Of a stretch of DNA of 64,000 nucleotides, positions 29,114 to 37,123 are shown piece by piece. Each line of letters starts with the position of its first letter. Position 1 is the first letter of the stretch. A model generated the notes under the pieces. The model was not told the origin of the DNA. It worked only from the letters and a program-made list of their open reading frames with translations, and did not search any database. The DNA comes from Asinibacterium sp. OR53 (GTDB lineage Bacteria; Bacteroidota; Bacteroidia; Chitinophagales; Chitinophagaceae): contig NZ_KI911562.1 of NCBI RefSeq assembly GCF_000515315.1, forward strand, positions 3,319,220 through 3,383,219. The letters run 5' to 3'. The position numbers and the translations under genes were made by a program.

Positions 29114-30874
29114 ATGATTGAGAGTATATTAAAAAGCTTTGAAGTTTGGACAGATGCTCAAGGAATAAAATCAAAAGGCAGAGTAAAGAGCATTGACAAC
29201 ATTAGTTTTGAGGGAATCTCACGGCTAAGAGACCTCGTTTTGGACTTAGCAATTCGTGGAAAATTAGTATTTCAAAATGGTGATGATGATTCTGCAAGTA
29301 TTCTTCTTGAAAAATCAGAAACAGAAAAAGATAAACTTATTGAACAAGGGAAAATAAAAAAGCATAAGCAGTTAGAAGAAATTACCGAAAACAATTTTCC
29401 GTTTGAATTGCCAAATGGGTGGCAGTGGGCTTGGTTTGCAGATGCCTATTTTTTTCAGGAAGGTCCTGGAATTAGGAATTGGCAATTCAGGACAAAAGGA
29501 ATCAAACTTCTAAATGTTCAGAATATTGTCAACAACAAACTTATACTTGACAACACGGATAAATACATTGATGAAAAAGAATACACTGAAAAATATCTTC
29601 ACTTCACGATTGAGGAAAACGATTTGTTATTTGCGAGTTCAGGAGGTAGTTGGGGGAAGTCCGCTTTTTTTTCTGACCCGGGCTACAAGGTAATCGTGAA
29701 TACAAGTACTATTCGTATTCATCCTTATGTTCAGGATAGTTCAAAAAACTATTTAAAATATTTTCTTGATTCAAGTTTTTTCAAGCAGCAAATGATTGCA
29801 CAATTGGTTGGAATGCAACCCAACTTTGGCAGCACTCATTTATTAAAAATTTTAGTGCCCATTCCCCCATCAGCCGAGCAATTCCGCATTGCAGAAAAGG
29901 TTGAGGAACTAATCTCTGTTTGTGACAAATTGGAAGAAGAAAAAGCAAACAATTTAAAAACACATCAATACTTAGTTGACTGTTTACTTGAGACACTTAC
30001 AAATGCTGCTAATGCAGATGAATTGCATTCTGCTTGGGAAAAAATTTCAGAACAATTTGAGACACTTTTCTGCACAGACGAAAGTATTGACCAGTTGAAA
30101 GAAACGATTTTGCAGTTGGCTGTAATGGGGAAATTAACAAAACAAAATCCGAAAGATGAAAGTGCAAGTCTTTTGCTAGAAAGAATAAATGATATAAAAC
30201 AGAAACTGATTGAAGATGAATTAATCAGGAAAGAAAATAAATTAACTGATGTTCCAGTTGTCGAACAACCTTTCGTACTACCTGAAAACTGGAGTTGGGT
30301 GAGATTGGGAACTATCACAAATAAAATTGGTTCAGGTAGCACTCCAAAAGGTGGCAAAGAAGTTTATTCCGAAAATGGGATTTTATTTCTGCGTTCTCAA
30401 AATATAAGAAATGAAGGGCTACTTCTTGATGATGTTGTTTATATTGATAAAATCACAAATGAAAAAATGAGCAATTCTATTGTCATGCTCAACGACATTT
30501 TGCTCAACATTACTGGCGGCTCTTTAGGTCGGAGCACAATCTTTTTAGATGCTGAAAAGAAAGCGAATGTCAGTCAGCATGTTACAATCATTCGTCCAAC
30601 TTTAGAGGAATCAAGTCCATACCTTCATTTGTGCATACTTTCTCCTTATGTCCAAAACTTAATTTGGGGTCGCCAAGTAGGTGCAAATAGAGAAGGACTT
30701 AGTAAAAAAATTCTTGAACAATTTGAAATCCCCTATCCACCTCTTTTAGAACAAAAGAGAATTGTAGAAAAGGTCAAAGAATTATTCAGCTTTTGTGATT
30801 CGCTCAAAAGAAAAATTGAAAAAGCAAACGAAATTAATTTGTCACTTTCCCAAACTGTTCTTGATTTTATTTGA
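29114..30874 (+). CDS. hsdS: Type I specificity subunit S
   Basis: 586 residues with two target-recognition domains. TRD1 is about 95-265 (starting LPNGWQWAWF) and TRD2 about 390-560 (LPENWSWVRLG...GSGSTPKGG). Each is followed by the conserved helix (AEQFRIAEKVEELISVCDKLE and LEQKRIVEKVKELFSFCDSL). Two half-subunits in tandem imply a bipartite target sequence, which cannot be read from the protein. Its stop overlaps the start of the SIR2 gene by one base (TGATG). Confidence 0.95.
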   Translation: MIESILKSFEVWTDAQGIKSKGRVKSIDNISFEGISRLRDLVLDLAIRGKLVFQNGDDDSASILLEKSETEKDKLIEQGKIKKHKQLEEITENNFPFELPNGWQWAWFADAYFFQEGPGIRNWQFRTKGIKLLNVQNIVNNKLILDNTDKYIDEKEYTEKYLHFTIEENDLLFASSGGSWGKSAFFSDPGYKVIVNTSTIRIHPYVQDSSKNYLKYFLDSSFFKQQMIAQLVGMQPNFGSTHLLKILVPIPPSAEQFRIAEKVEELISVCDKLEEEKANNLKTHQYLVDCLLETLTNAANADELHSAWEKISEQFETLFCTDESIDQLKETILQLAVMGKLTKQNPKDESASLLLERINDIKQKLIEDELIRKENKLTDVPVVEQPFVLPENWSWVRLGTITNKIGSGSTPKGGKEVYSENGILFLRSQNIRNEGLLLDDVVYIDKITNEKMSNSIVMLNDILLNITGGSLGRSTIFLDAEKKANVSQHVTIIRPTLEESSPYLHLCILSPYVQNLIWGRQVGANREGLSKKILEQFEIPYPPLLEQKRIVEKVKELFSFCDSLKRKIEKANEINLSLSQTVLDFI

Positions 30875-32109
30875 TGAAACCAAAACTTAATAGTGGCGTT
30901 TGGTGCGAAAGTGATAGTCATTTTCGGTACGAATATTATCCTGACTTCAATGAATGGATTGATAACGATGATAATTTAGCAATTCAGGAAAAATTTAAAA
31001 TTGAAGGATTAGCGAATCCTAGTAAAGCATTTTTTGCCGGTGACAATGAAGCGTATAATCAAGCTTTTCAAGAATATCGGGAAGAAAGGATTAATCAAAT
31101 ACTCGGAGAGGAATTTATCTTAGACAATTTCGGTGATAGACATTGGTTCGAAAGAAACATTGAACGCTTTGAGCAACTTGAAAATTATTTGATTGATGGT
31201 TCCGTAGTTCCGTTTGTCGGCGCAGGTTTATCTGTTGAAAGTGGTTTTCCTACTTGGAGAAAGCATTTGATTCAACAAGGAAGAACATCAGGGCTTGATA
31301 CAGCACATGTAGAAGACCTGTTGAACAACGGACAATATGAAACAGTAATTCAGGAAATAGAAACGCAAGGTTACAGAGATGCATTCATTCAGGAGCTACG
31401 AGATGTGTTTTCAAAAATTGGCAAAATCACTCCCACAACTCTTCGGCTTACAGAATTATTCAGCGACACAATCATCACAACAAATTACGACCATATACTT
31501 GAACAAGTGTACTCCACAGGAGCACAAAATAATATTCAGTTGCTTGACAGTTCAAATATCACCGACAGAGTTGACATCAATAAAACTACCATCATCAAAT
31601 TGCATGGTGACATCAAACAACCGACACGGTGTATCATTAGCAAAAACCAATATGATGCTGCTTATGGCAACGGAGCACTTGACCTGGCTTTACCAATTCC
31701 AAAAGTGTTGAGTTACCATTATCGCACAAGCAATTTACTTTTTCTCGGTTGCAGTTTAAACCGTGACAGAACAATGGACGTTTTTCAGGCAGTGAAAAAT
31801 CAAATGGGTGACACAGACAGACCACAACATTTCTCTATTGAATCAATGCCAGACAATGAAGCAGAGTTGACAGTTCGAAATAATTACTTGCTAAGTTTCG
31901 GCATCACACCAATTTGGTTTCCTAAAGGAAGTTATGATTTCATTGAACAGATTTTGCGTTTAGCAAAAAACGAAATGCGATACAGAGGAAATATACCGGG
32001 GGTAAGAAAGGCAGTTGAAGAAAAAGTTCTGGTAGTAACAACAACAACTGAAAAACCTACTTGGAGAAAAAAAACAATTAGTTTTATTTCAAAACTTTTC
32101 GGCAACTAG
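30874..32109 (+). CDS. SIR2-like domain protein coupled to the type I R-M operon
   Basis: 411 residues from the ATG at 30874, which shares the A of the hsdS TGA; a TTG at 30871 is also in frame. Residues 1-105 are an acidic/aromatic N-terminal region of unknown family. A SIR2_2-type domain follows: VPFVGAGLSVESGFPTW (about 112-128, the NAD-binding GAGxSxxSG), then TTNYDHILEQVY (about 201), IIKLHGDI (His about 243) and LFLGCSLNRDRTM (about 290). The last 50 residues are basic. Bacterial SIR2 domains in phage defence (ThsA, DSR, SIR2-Argonaute) are NADases that kill infected cells. By position I infer a back-up abortive-infection effector linked to this R-M system. Activity is not demonstrated by sequence. 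Confidence 0.85.
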   Translation: MKPKLNSGVWCESDSHFRYEYYPDFNEWIDNDDNLAIQEKFKIEGLANPSKAFFAGDNEAYNQAFQEYREERINQILGEEFILDNFGDRHWFERNIERFEQLENYLIDGSVVPFVGAGLSVESGFPTWRKHLIQQGRTSGLDTAHVEDLLNNGQYETVIQEIETQGYRDAFIQELRDVFSKIGKITPTTLRLTELFSDTIITTNYDHILEQVYSTGAQNNIQLLDSSNITDRVDINKTTIIKLHGDIKQPTRCIISKNQYDAAYGNGALDLALPIPKVLSYHYRTSNLLFLGCSLNRDRTMDVFQAVKNQMGDTDRPQHFSIESMPDNEAELTVRNNYLLSFGITPIWFPKGSYDFIEQILRLAKNEMRYRGNIPGVRKAVEEKVLVVTTTTEKPTWRKKTISFISKLFGN

Positions 32110-32171
32110 TTAAAAAATATCCTACACACCAAGTCAGACACATTTGCAAGGCAAACTAAGCAACATTCACA

Positions 32172-32360
32172 TTACATTTTTATATCACCGATATCTGTTT
32201 CCCTCATTTTACCATCACCGGCTTTCAGTTTGAACTGTCGACAAATTGTCGACAGTTCAAACCCGTCTTCGCTCTTCACTCTTTTTTTCATCTTGAACCA
32301 ATAGTCCCGGGGATTGATGCTGTTGGTCGGTACTTCTACTACATCAATGACAGAGAAATA
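32172..32360 (-). pseudogene. BRO-family (Bro-N) protein fragment
   Basis: Reading the minus strand gives about 62 codons beginning YFSVIDVVEV and continuing NPRDYWFKMKKR, GFELSTICRQFKLK and DGKMRETDIGD before TAA. This is the Bro-N/antirepressor family pattern (ID-V-eVLT...pr-YW..lK.k...S...rqLk..a.DGK.r.TD.a). The N-terminal strand and everything after the 'TD-aD' element are missing, and stops lie upstream. It is a phage- or island-derived remnant. Too degraded to function. Confidence 0.65.
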
Positions 32361-32447
32361 TACTTATAATCAGCATATTATGAAACTGCATGAATGATAT
32401 TTTATTAAAAAATCATTCATTTTCACTAATTTCTTACTTTTGGGGGT

Positions 32448-33020
32448 ATGAAATCCGTAGATGCTTTAAAAAATAGGCTCAAAGTTGGGGGGGTGTATCG
32501 CCGAATCGATCTTCAACAATGGTCAACCTCAGTAGACCGACATTTACAGGAATTGGTTGAAGACGGCATGCTGGAAAAGTTATCCGGCGGGCTTTACTAT
32601 GTGCCTAAGCGAAGTGTCTTTGGAAATGCCCCGGCAGATGAAAATGAACTGATAGGCAGTTTTTTGAAAGATGATCGGTTTTTAGTGATGTCGCCGAATG
32701 ATTACAATTCACTGGGTGTGGGAACAACACAGTTATATAATACGAGGAAGGTGTATAATTACAGGAGACATGGCGACTTCAGGTTGGGAAACCGGTTTTT
32801 CCACTTCGTCCGTAAACCGTATGTACCTGAAAAGATGTCGAAAGAATTCCTGCTGGTTGACCTTGTAAACAATTTAAAACATCTTGCTGAGGATCAGTCC
32901 GCAATATTGGAGAATGTAAGAGGAAAAGCTCCTGAAATGAACCAAAAAAAGCTGAAACAGATGATTGATTATTGGGGAACAGTCAATACCAAAAAGATAT
33001 TCTCGTCTATTTTGTCATAA
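32448..33020 (+). CDS. AbiEi-like antitoxin (type IV toxin-antitoxin)
   Basis: 190 residues. An N-terminal winged helix-turn-helix (about 1-60, including VYRRIDLQQWSTSVDRHLQELVEDGMLEKL read in two parts, ending SGGLYYVPKR) and a C-terminal domain with FHFVRKPYVP and LVDLVNNL are visible. It resembles the DUF6088/AbiEi transcriptional regulator antitoxin that represses and neutralises AbiEii. The partner toxin starts 5 bp downstream. ATG at 32448 lies just after a TACTTTTG box. Confidence 0.8.
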   Translation: MKSVDALKNRLKVGGVYRRIDLQQWSTSVDRHLQELVEDGMLEKLSGGLYYVPKRSVFGNAPADENELIGSFLKDDRFLVMSPNDYNSLGVGTTQLYNTRKVYNYRRHGDFRLGNRFFHFVRKPYVPEKMSKEFLLVDLVNNLKHLAEDQSAILENVRGKAPEMNQKKLKQMIDYWGTVNTKKIFSSILS

Positions 33021-33025
33021 AAATT

Positions 33026-33982
33026 ATGGCATCAATATATCTGCATAATCATAAAGATTTTCCAGACTTGCTGAAGATACTGGAAAGTGAGACGAATATC
33101 CTGTCCGGATTGATCGAAAAAGATTACTGGATCATGCATGTATTATATGGATTGAAACAACAAGGATATGATTTCCAATTGAAAGGTGGCACTTCATTGT
33201 CGAAGGGGTTTGGCCTGATTAGCCGTTTTTCTGAGGATATAGATATCCATATTACCCCGCCCAAGGAACTAGGGATCAATGAAAATCCCAAAAATAATAA
33301 GCCGGCGAATATTCAAAAGAAAAAGGGCTATTACGATCGACTGGCAAGGGAAATGAAGATCGACGGCATTGTAAGCATAGAGCGGGATACTTTGTTTGAT
33401 AATCCCGAAAATTACAATAGCGGCGGAATCCGGCTATATTATAAAAAGCTGACCGGAAGCATAGGAGGGGTGAAAGACGGCATTTTATTGGAAGCGGGCT
33501 ATGACACCGTGACCCCGAATATGCCGGTAACCATCACCTCTTGGGCGTTGGATAGGGCAAAAGCCACCTCCGGTATTGATATCATTGATAACCGGGCATT
33601 TGATGTTGCCTGTTATGACTACCGGTATACATTTGTTGAAAAGCTGCAAACGATTGCTACTAAATTCCGAAAGGAGATGAATTCGGGGGAAACGGCAACC
33701 AATTATATGCGCCAATATTTCGATGTATATTCACTCTTAGCTGATAAAGCCGTACAGGAATTCATCGGTACGGAGGCCTATAAGGAGCATAAAGAGCGGC
33801 GGTTTCCCAAAGATGACCTTATAACCCCTCTGGGCCAAAATGAGGCTTTTTTGCTAAATGATCGGGCTATACGGGATAACTTGCGAAAGCGATACGAATT
33901 GGCCTCAGCTCTGTATTACAAAGGGCAACCGCCTTTTGATGAAATCCTGAATCGAATTCATCTGTCTCTCGATCGGTTGTAG
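33026..33982 (+). CDS. AbiEii/AbiGii-family nucleotidyltransferase toxin
   Basis: About 318 residues; the ATG at 33026 is preferred to a TTG at 32972 inside the antitoxin gene. The nucleotidyltransferase core is clear. LKGGTSLSKGF is followed by FSEDIDIHI, giving the G-S...DxD metal site (about 53-75). YRYTFVEKLQTIATKF carries the later conserved Lys. AbiEii toxins transfer nucleotides (GTP or CTP to RNA) and stop growth on phage infection. It forms a two-gene operon with the AbiEi-like gene. Confidence 0.85.
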   Translation: MASIYLHNHKDFPDLLKILESETNILSGLIEKDYWIMHVLYGLKQQGYDFQLKGGTSLSKGFGLISRFSEDIDIHITPPKELGINENPKNNKPANIQKKKGYYDRLAREMKIDGIVSIERDTLFDNPENYNSGGIRLYYKKLTGSIGGVKDGILLEAGYDTVTPNMPVTITSWALDRAKATSGIDIIDNRAFDVACYDYRYTFVEKLQTIATKFRKEMNSGETATNYMRQYFDVYSLLADKAVQEFIGTEAYKEHKERRFPKDDLITPLGQNEAFLLNDRAIRDNLRKRYELASALYYKGQPPFDEILNRIHLSLDRL

Positions 33983-34212
33983 CCATCCAAACTCCGGAAT
34001 CTATAAAAGGCATATGTCTATAACATATGCCAAACAGTGCCCACGTAGACACTAATTTTACAGATTATTTACTGATTTGAACAGTTCTGATATAGCTTTC
34101 AAAAAGGGGAAATAATCTCCCCTCCCTTTTAATCCTATAAAAACCGTTCATTTTATAGTCAAATCCAGCCGCTTTATGTGACACGACCGGATTTGATATT
34201 TAAAGCTTCATG

Positions 34213-34644
34213 TCACTCGTATAAGGCTTTTCCACGCTCAATAAATAATAGGTCATCGTAAGCCAGACTCAGTGGGTCAAGCAACTTTTTTGATTTCAAA
34301 TAGGAATACCTTCTTTTCTCCTTCTCAAAATCACTGGCTTGAGCGTTGAATTTAAAGCCTTCCGCCTTGCCTTTATCGAAAGCAGATGGATTTTGACGCA
34401 TCATTTCCTGAATTTCTGCCCAATTATACAAAACTTTTGATCCTATTTTTTGACAACCAAGCAACCCTTTTTTCTTCCAATTATAGATGGTAGGTTTAGA
34501 ACATTTAAGCCGGGCAGTCAGTTCATCGATCGTTATTAAATCGGAGTAGGTTGATGTTTTTTCTACAAAGTCTATGAAGCATTGATTGATGGTGTCCCTG
34601 ACAAGCTGTTTTAATTCATCAAAACTTACATGTATTGTTAACAT
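34213..34644 (-). CDS. Small helix-turn-helix (excisionase-like) DNA-binding protein
   Basis: 143 residues from ATG 34644; the longer frame begins with TTG. The central HTH_17-type motif ITIDELTARLKCSKPTIYNWKKKGLL ends SKVLYNW, as in MerR-like excisionase folds. An N-terminal amphipathic helix and a C-terminal charged helix (SDFEKEKRRYSYLKSKKLL) flank it. It shares its architecture with the gene at 35056. Located with the integrase, it may control excision or island genes. Confidence 0.7.
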   Translation of the reverse strand: MLTIHVSFDELKQLVRDTINQCFIDFVEKTSTYSDLITIDELTARLKCSKPTIYNWKKKGLLGCQKIGSKVLYNWAEIQEMMRQNPSAFDKGKAEGFKFNAQASDFEKEKRRYSYLKSKKLLDPLSLAYDDLLFIERGKALYE

Positions 34645-34664
34645 AGGTTTCAATATGGGTTGTG

Positions 34665-35072
34665 TTATAATGATTGTTTTTTCAATATGAACTGATCTGC
34701 GAAATCTCCGGATTCTAGTACATCATCCTTTTTATTGCCGCAAACCCTAAACATCTTAGATCGAATTTGCTCCGGTATTAATGAAGATACCCCGGTATCC
34801 AAAATCGACAAAGTAGGGGCATATTTCTTTTCTGCCCGGTTAATAAGTGTCGATTTGATATAGAAATAACGATTGATGATAGCTTCATAAAGTAACCCCT
34901 CTTTCAGATTCGCAGTTTGGATATACGCACAATTGCACTTTTCGTAGATTGGCTCTGAGAGAGTAAGCTCAAAGTATTCGATGGGGACAGGTTTCTTTAA
35001 ACTATCCTTTTGGATGTGGGTTATAAATGCTACAATTATTTCGATGCTGTCAGTTTTATTTATTTTTTTCAT
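34665..35072 (-). CDS. Hypothetical island protein
   Basis: About 135 residues from ATG 35072; no family recognised. Mixed alpha/beta character, with NLKEGLLYEAIINRYFYIKS in the middle and a Cys pair near CNCAY. Its start overlaps the end of the upstream helix-turn-helix gene by 17 bp. It lies 20 bp before the next small HTH gene, so all three are one transcript with the integrase. Function unknown. Confidence 0.6.
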   Translation of the reverse strand: MKKINKTDSIEIIVAFITHIQKDSLKKPVPIEYFELTLSEPIYEKCNCAYIQTANLKEGLLYEAIINRYFYIKSTLINRAEKKYAPTLSILDTGVSSLIPEQIRSKMFRVCGNKKDDVLESGDFADQFILKKQSL

Positions 35073-35373
35073 AACTGATTTTTGAAAGTTCAATTAATTT
35101 GTTGATGTCTTCACGCTTAAAAAGGACCTTCCCACCGAGTTTGTGTTTGAGTAGTTTTCCTTCTTTTACCCAGTTATGGATAGTAGCCCTTGTTACCCCG
35201 AAGAGTTCCATTAAATCTGCTATTTGATAGAAATCTTTGGGTTGGTTCTTAAGGAGACTTTTTAACGAAACTATTTCATCCTTCAACGCTTTTGTTTCGG
35301 CTAAATAAGTTGCAAAACATTCTTGAAGAAATGCTTTAAACTCATTTTTTTGTAACCCTTCTATATATGACAT
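35056..35373 (-). CDS. Helix-turn-helix domain protein (HTH_17, excisionase-like)
   Basis: 105 residues. An N-terminal coiled helix (about 10-45, LKDEIVSLKSLLKN) is followed by the motif DLMELFGVTRATIHNWVKEGKL and KLGGKVLFKREDINK, the classic HTH_17 with its beta-wing. It starts 13 bp inside the end of the integrase gene on the same strand. In Bacteroidota elements such proteins next to the integrase are often recombination directionality factors or regulators; which applies here is unknown. Confidence 0.78.
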   Translation of the reverse strand: MSYIEGLQKNEFKAFLQECFATYLAETKALKDEIVSLKSLLKNQPKDFYQIADLMELFGVTRATIHNWVKEGKLLKHKLGGKVLFKREDINKLIELSKISYEKNK

Positions 35374-36671
35374 GAGTTAGCGTTTTTCTCAGTGTTTTGG
35401 TAATTAGCAAGGGAATCCAAATTCCAAAATTCATTCATTTTAAGCAGCTTACTTTTTTCAGACACTTTGAGGTATTTTTTCAAAGTATCCCATTTACGAA
35501 TACCTGTTATTTTCATGATCATTTCGGTCTGCATGCCTTTTTCATAAGAAAGCGTAATAAATGTACGTCTTCCTGTGTGAGTGCTGATTAATTTATATTT
35601 AGGCTCTGTAATAGATATTCTATTGGAACCATTAAACTTTTCAATCATGGTAAGTTCTTCAATTCCGGCAATTTTTGCGGCCTCTTTGATATGTTGATTG
35701 ATTTTGGGGTTTGAAAAAGAAGGTGGTAAAGGTCTGCCTGAATATTTTCCACTGTATTTATCCATGATTCTTCTGGCAAAGCCATTTATGGGAATAAACA
35801 ATGTATCCTTCGTCTTTTTTGTTTTTAAAACGATAAAATCGTCTTTAATATTTTCATTCCGAAGCCCTCCAATGTCAGAAAATCGAAGCCCGGTAAAGCA
35901 TTCAAAACAGAGATAATCTCTTGCAATACTTTGTTGTGCATTTAAACTATTACAGGTGTACAAATTGAAAAGCTCTGTTTCTGTCAATGCTACAATGTCG
36001 ATATCTTCCTTGATTGTTTTAAAGTTATGGAAATTAAACTTAATGTCAGTAAGCTCATGCCTCATTACGTAGTTAAGAAAGACTTTAAGATTTTTGATCT
36101 GCCCTCCTACCGTATTATTCAAATGCTTAAGATCATTAATCAGAAAATTTTGAAATTTCTCATAAAACGAAGTATTGATACATTCGAATGAAATCTCACG
36201 GCCGAAAGCCTTTTCAAATTTCATCAATATAGTTTTTCCACGTTTATATTGGGCAATGGTAGACTTCGTGCGAATACTTCTTGAACTGGCTATGAATTGC
36301 TCATACAAAACAAAAAAATTGGATTCAATTTTCATGTCACTTTCCGATACCGGGTTACTGTTTTTATAGGCTTCCGTTTTAAGAATGTTCTCCCTGAACA
36401 GTTTTTCTACTTCCGAAACCCGTAACTGGCTTCCTGTAATAATAGATTCCTTTTCAATTTCTTTAATAACCTTTTCACAGCTTTCCAGCTTTTCATTGTT
36501 TTCATAATCTTCCAGACTGGTGGCCTTAAGCCTGTTTTTAAGCCAATTGCTCTTGGTAGCATAAACTTTGGTTGAAAACCTGAATTTTTCTCCTCTGTCC
36601 TGATAGCACATCAATACAGGGAACAGGTTTTGCTTGTTCGCTTTTTTCAGATAAAATTTCAGTGTTGCCAT
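35361..36671 (-). CDS. int: Tyrosine site-specific recombinase (island integrase)
   Basis: 436 residues with the Bacteroidota integrase layout. An arm-binding N-domain (about 1-90) is followed by a SAM-like core-binding domain (about 115-215). The catalytic domain (about 230-415) has Arg in FTGLRFSDIGG, Lys in the KTKKTKDTLF hairpin, HTGRRTF (His-x-x-Arg), and the nucleophile Tyr in LKKYLKVSE. It is 160 bp from the right attachment core, and repeats GGTGTCAAA lie immediately upstream of its ATG. It should move the segment 24973-36846. Confidence 0.94.
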   Translation of the reverse strand: MATLKFYLKKANKQNLFPVLMCYQDRGEKFRFSTKVYATKSNWLKNRLKATSLEDYENNEKLESCEKVIKEIEKESIITGSQLRVSEVEKLFRENILKTEAYKNSNPVSESDMKIESNFFVLYEQFIASSRSIRTKSTIAQYKRGKTILMKFEKAFGREISFECINTSFYEKFQNFLINDLKHLNNTVGGQIKNLKVFLNYVMRHELTDIKFNFHNFKTIKEDIDIVALTETELFNLYTCNSLNAQQSIARDYLCFECFTGLRFSDIGGLRNENIKDDFIVLKTKKTKDTLFIPINGFARRIMDKYSGKYSGRPLPPSFSNPKINQHIKEAAKIAGIEELTMIEKFNGSNRISITEPKYKLISTHTGRRTFITLSYEKGMQTEMIMKITGIRKWDTLKKYLKVSEKSKLLKMNEFWNLDSLANYQNTEKNANSCHI

Positions 36672-36674
36672 ATA

Positions 36675-36695
36675 GGTGTCAAATTTGGTGTCAAA
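36675..36695 (+). repeat. Paired GGTGTCAAA repeats (probable integrase arm sites, right end)
   Basis: GGTGTCAAA at 36675 and 36687, 12 bp apart. Spacing equals that of the pair at 25042. They lie 3 bp upstream of the integrase ATG, so integrase binding here could also repress its own promoter. Confidence 0.6.
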
Positions 36696-36792
36696 AGCTT
36701 TAAATCTGCTTTGACATTGTTCGACACAAATATTTAATTGAAATCGCTGAAACCATTGTTAATATTAGGTTCCACGTTAAAATAAAGAAAAC

Positions 36793-36820
36793 GGTGTCAA
36801 ATAATGTCAAGCTATTTGAC
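36793..36820 (+). repeat. GGTGTCAAA copy with inverted repeat beside right attachment core
   Basis: A third GGTGTCAAA at 36793. GTCAAATA (36796-36803) is inverted as TATTTGAC (36813-36820). It ends 11 bp before the 15-bp att core, a position fitting core-proximal recombinase contacts. Confidence 0.5.
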
Positions 36821-36831
36821 GACCTCCATCC

Positions 36832-36846
36832 TCCCAGCGGGATCAC
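36832..36846 (+). repeat. Attachment-site core copy 2 (attR of the integrase-bearing segment)
   Basis: tcccagcgggatcac, identical to the tRNA-Lys 3' end at 24959. Matching stops on both sides (ctcc upstream, ttct downstream), as expected for a strand-exchange core. Confidence 0.88.
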
Positions 36847-36857
36847 TTCTTTTACAT

Positions 36858-36890
36858 TAGGTCGCTGAAAATCAGCGGCCTAATTTTTTT
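36858..36890 (+). terminator. Rho-independent terminator downstream of attR copy
   Basis: Stem 36858-36868 with 36872-36882 (11 bp, one G-U), 3-base loop and a T7 tail. Like the other two att copies, this one is followed within about 35 bases by a terminator. Confidence 0.8.
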
Positions 36891-36936
36891 TACTCTATTC
36901 GGCTTTGCTTATTGAGTTTGTTAATACACAATTTTT

Positions 36937-37070
36937 CTATTCCCGCAGGGGCTGGTCTGGCCTTGCCGTCCTTGCATTAACAATATACTCGGGTTGAAAT
37001 GTTGCATTATTATTCCCTGGTACCGAAGCGTCTCCGGCACCACACAATGCCACGGGGGGGGGGACACTGC
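36937..37070 (-). pseudogene. Decayed coding fragment with G10 tract
   Basis: On the minus strand a short frame reads ...VALCGAGDASVPGNNN, then ATFQPEYIVNARTARP and stops at 36937. Composition looks protein-like, but no family is recognised and no start exists. A run of ten G (37054-37063) lies within its upstream part. The rest of the 36672-37123 intergenic stretch holds the attachment region, terminator and the promoter zone of the next gene. Confidence 0.3.
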
Positions 37071-37123
37071 GGAAAAATAAAACTATATTTATAGTATACT
37101 AATACTTTTTACAGCTAATAAAA

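Noticed and set aside
32228..32262. 35-bp palindrome considered as terminator or operator of the SIR2 operon
   Set aside because: No T tract follows it and it lies in a Bro-N coding fragment that accounts for the sequence, so a regulatory call is not supported.
34161..34200. TCAAATCC/GGATTTGA pair as terminator
   Set aside because: Only 8-bp arms around a 22-base gap and no T tract.
24973..36846. CRISPR array in the defence island
   Set aside because: No regularly spaced repeats of 20-40 bases were seen; only short att and GGTGTCAAA repeats exist.
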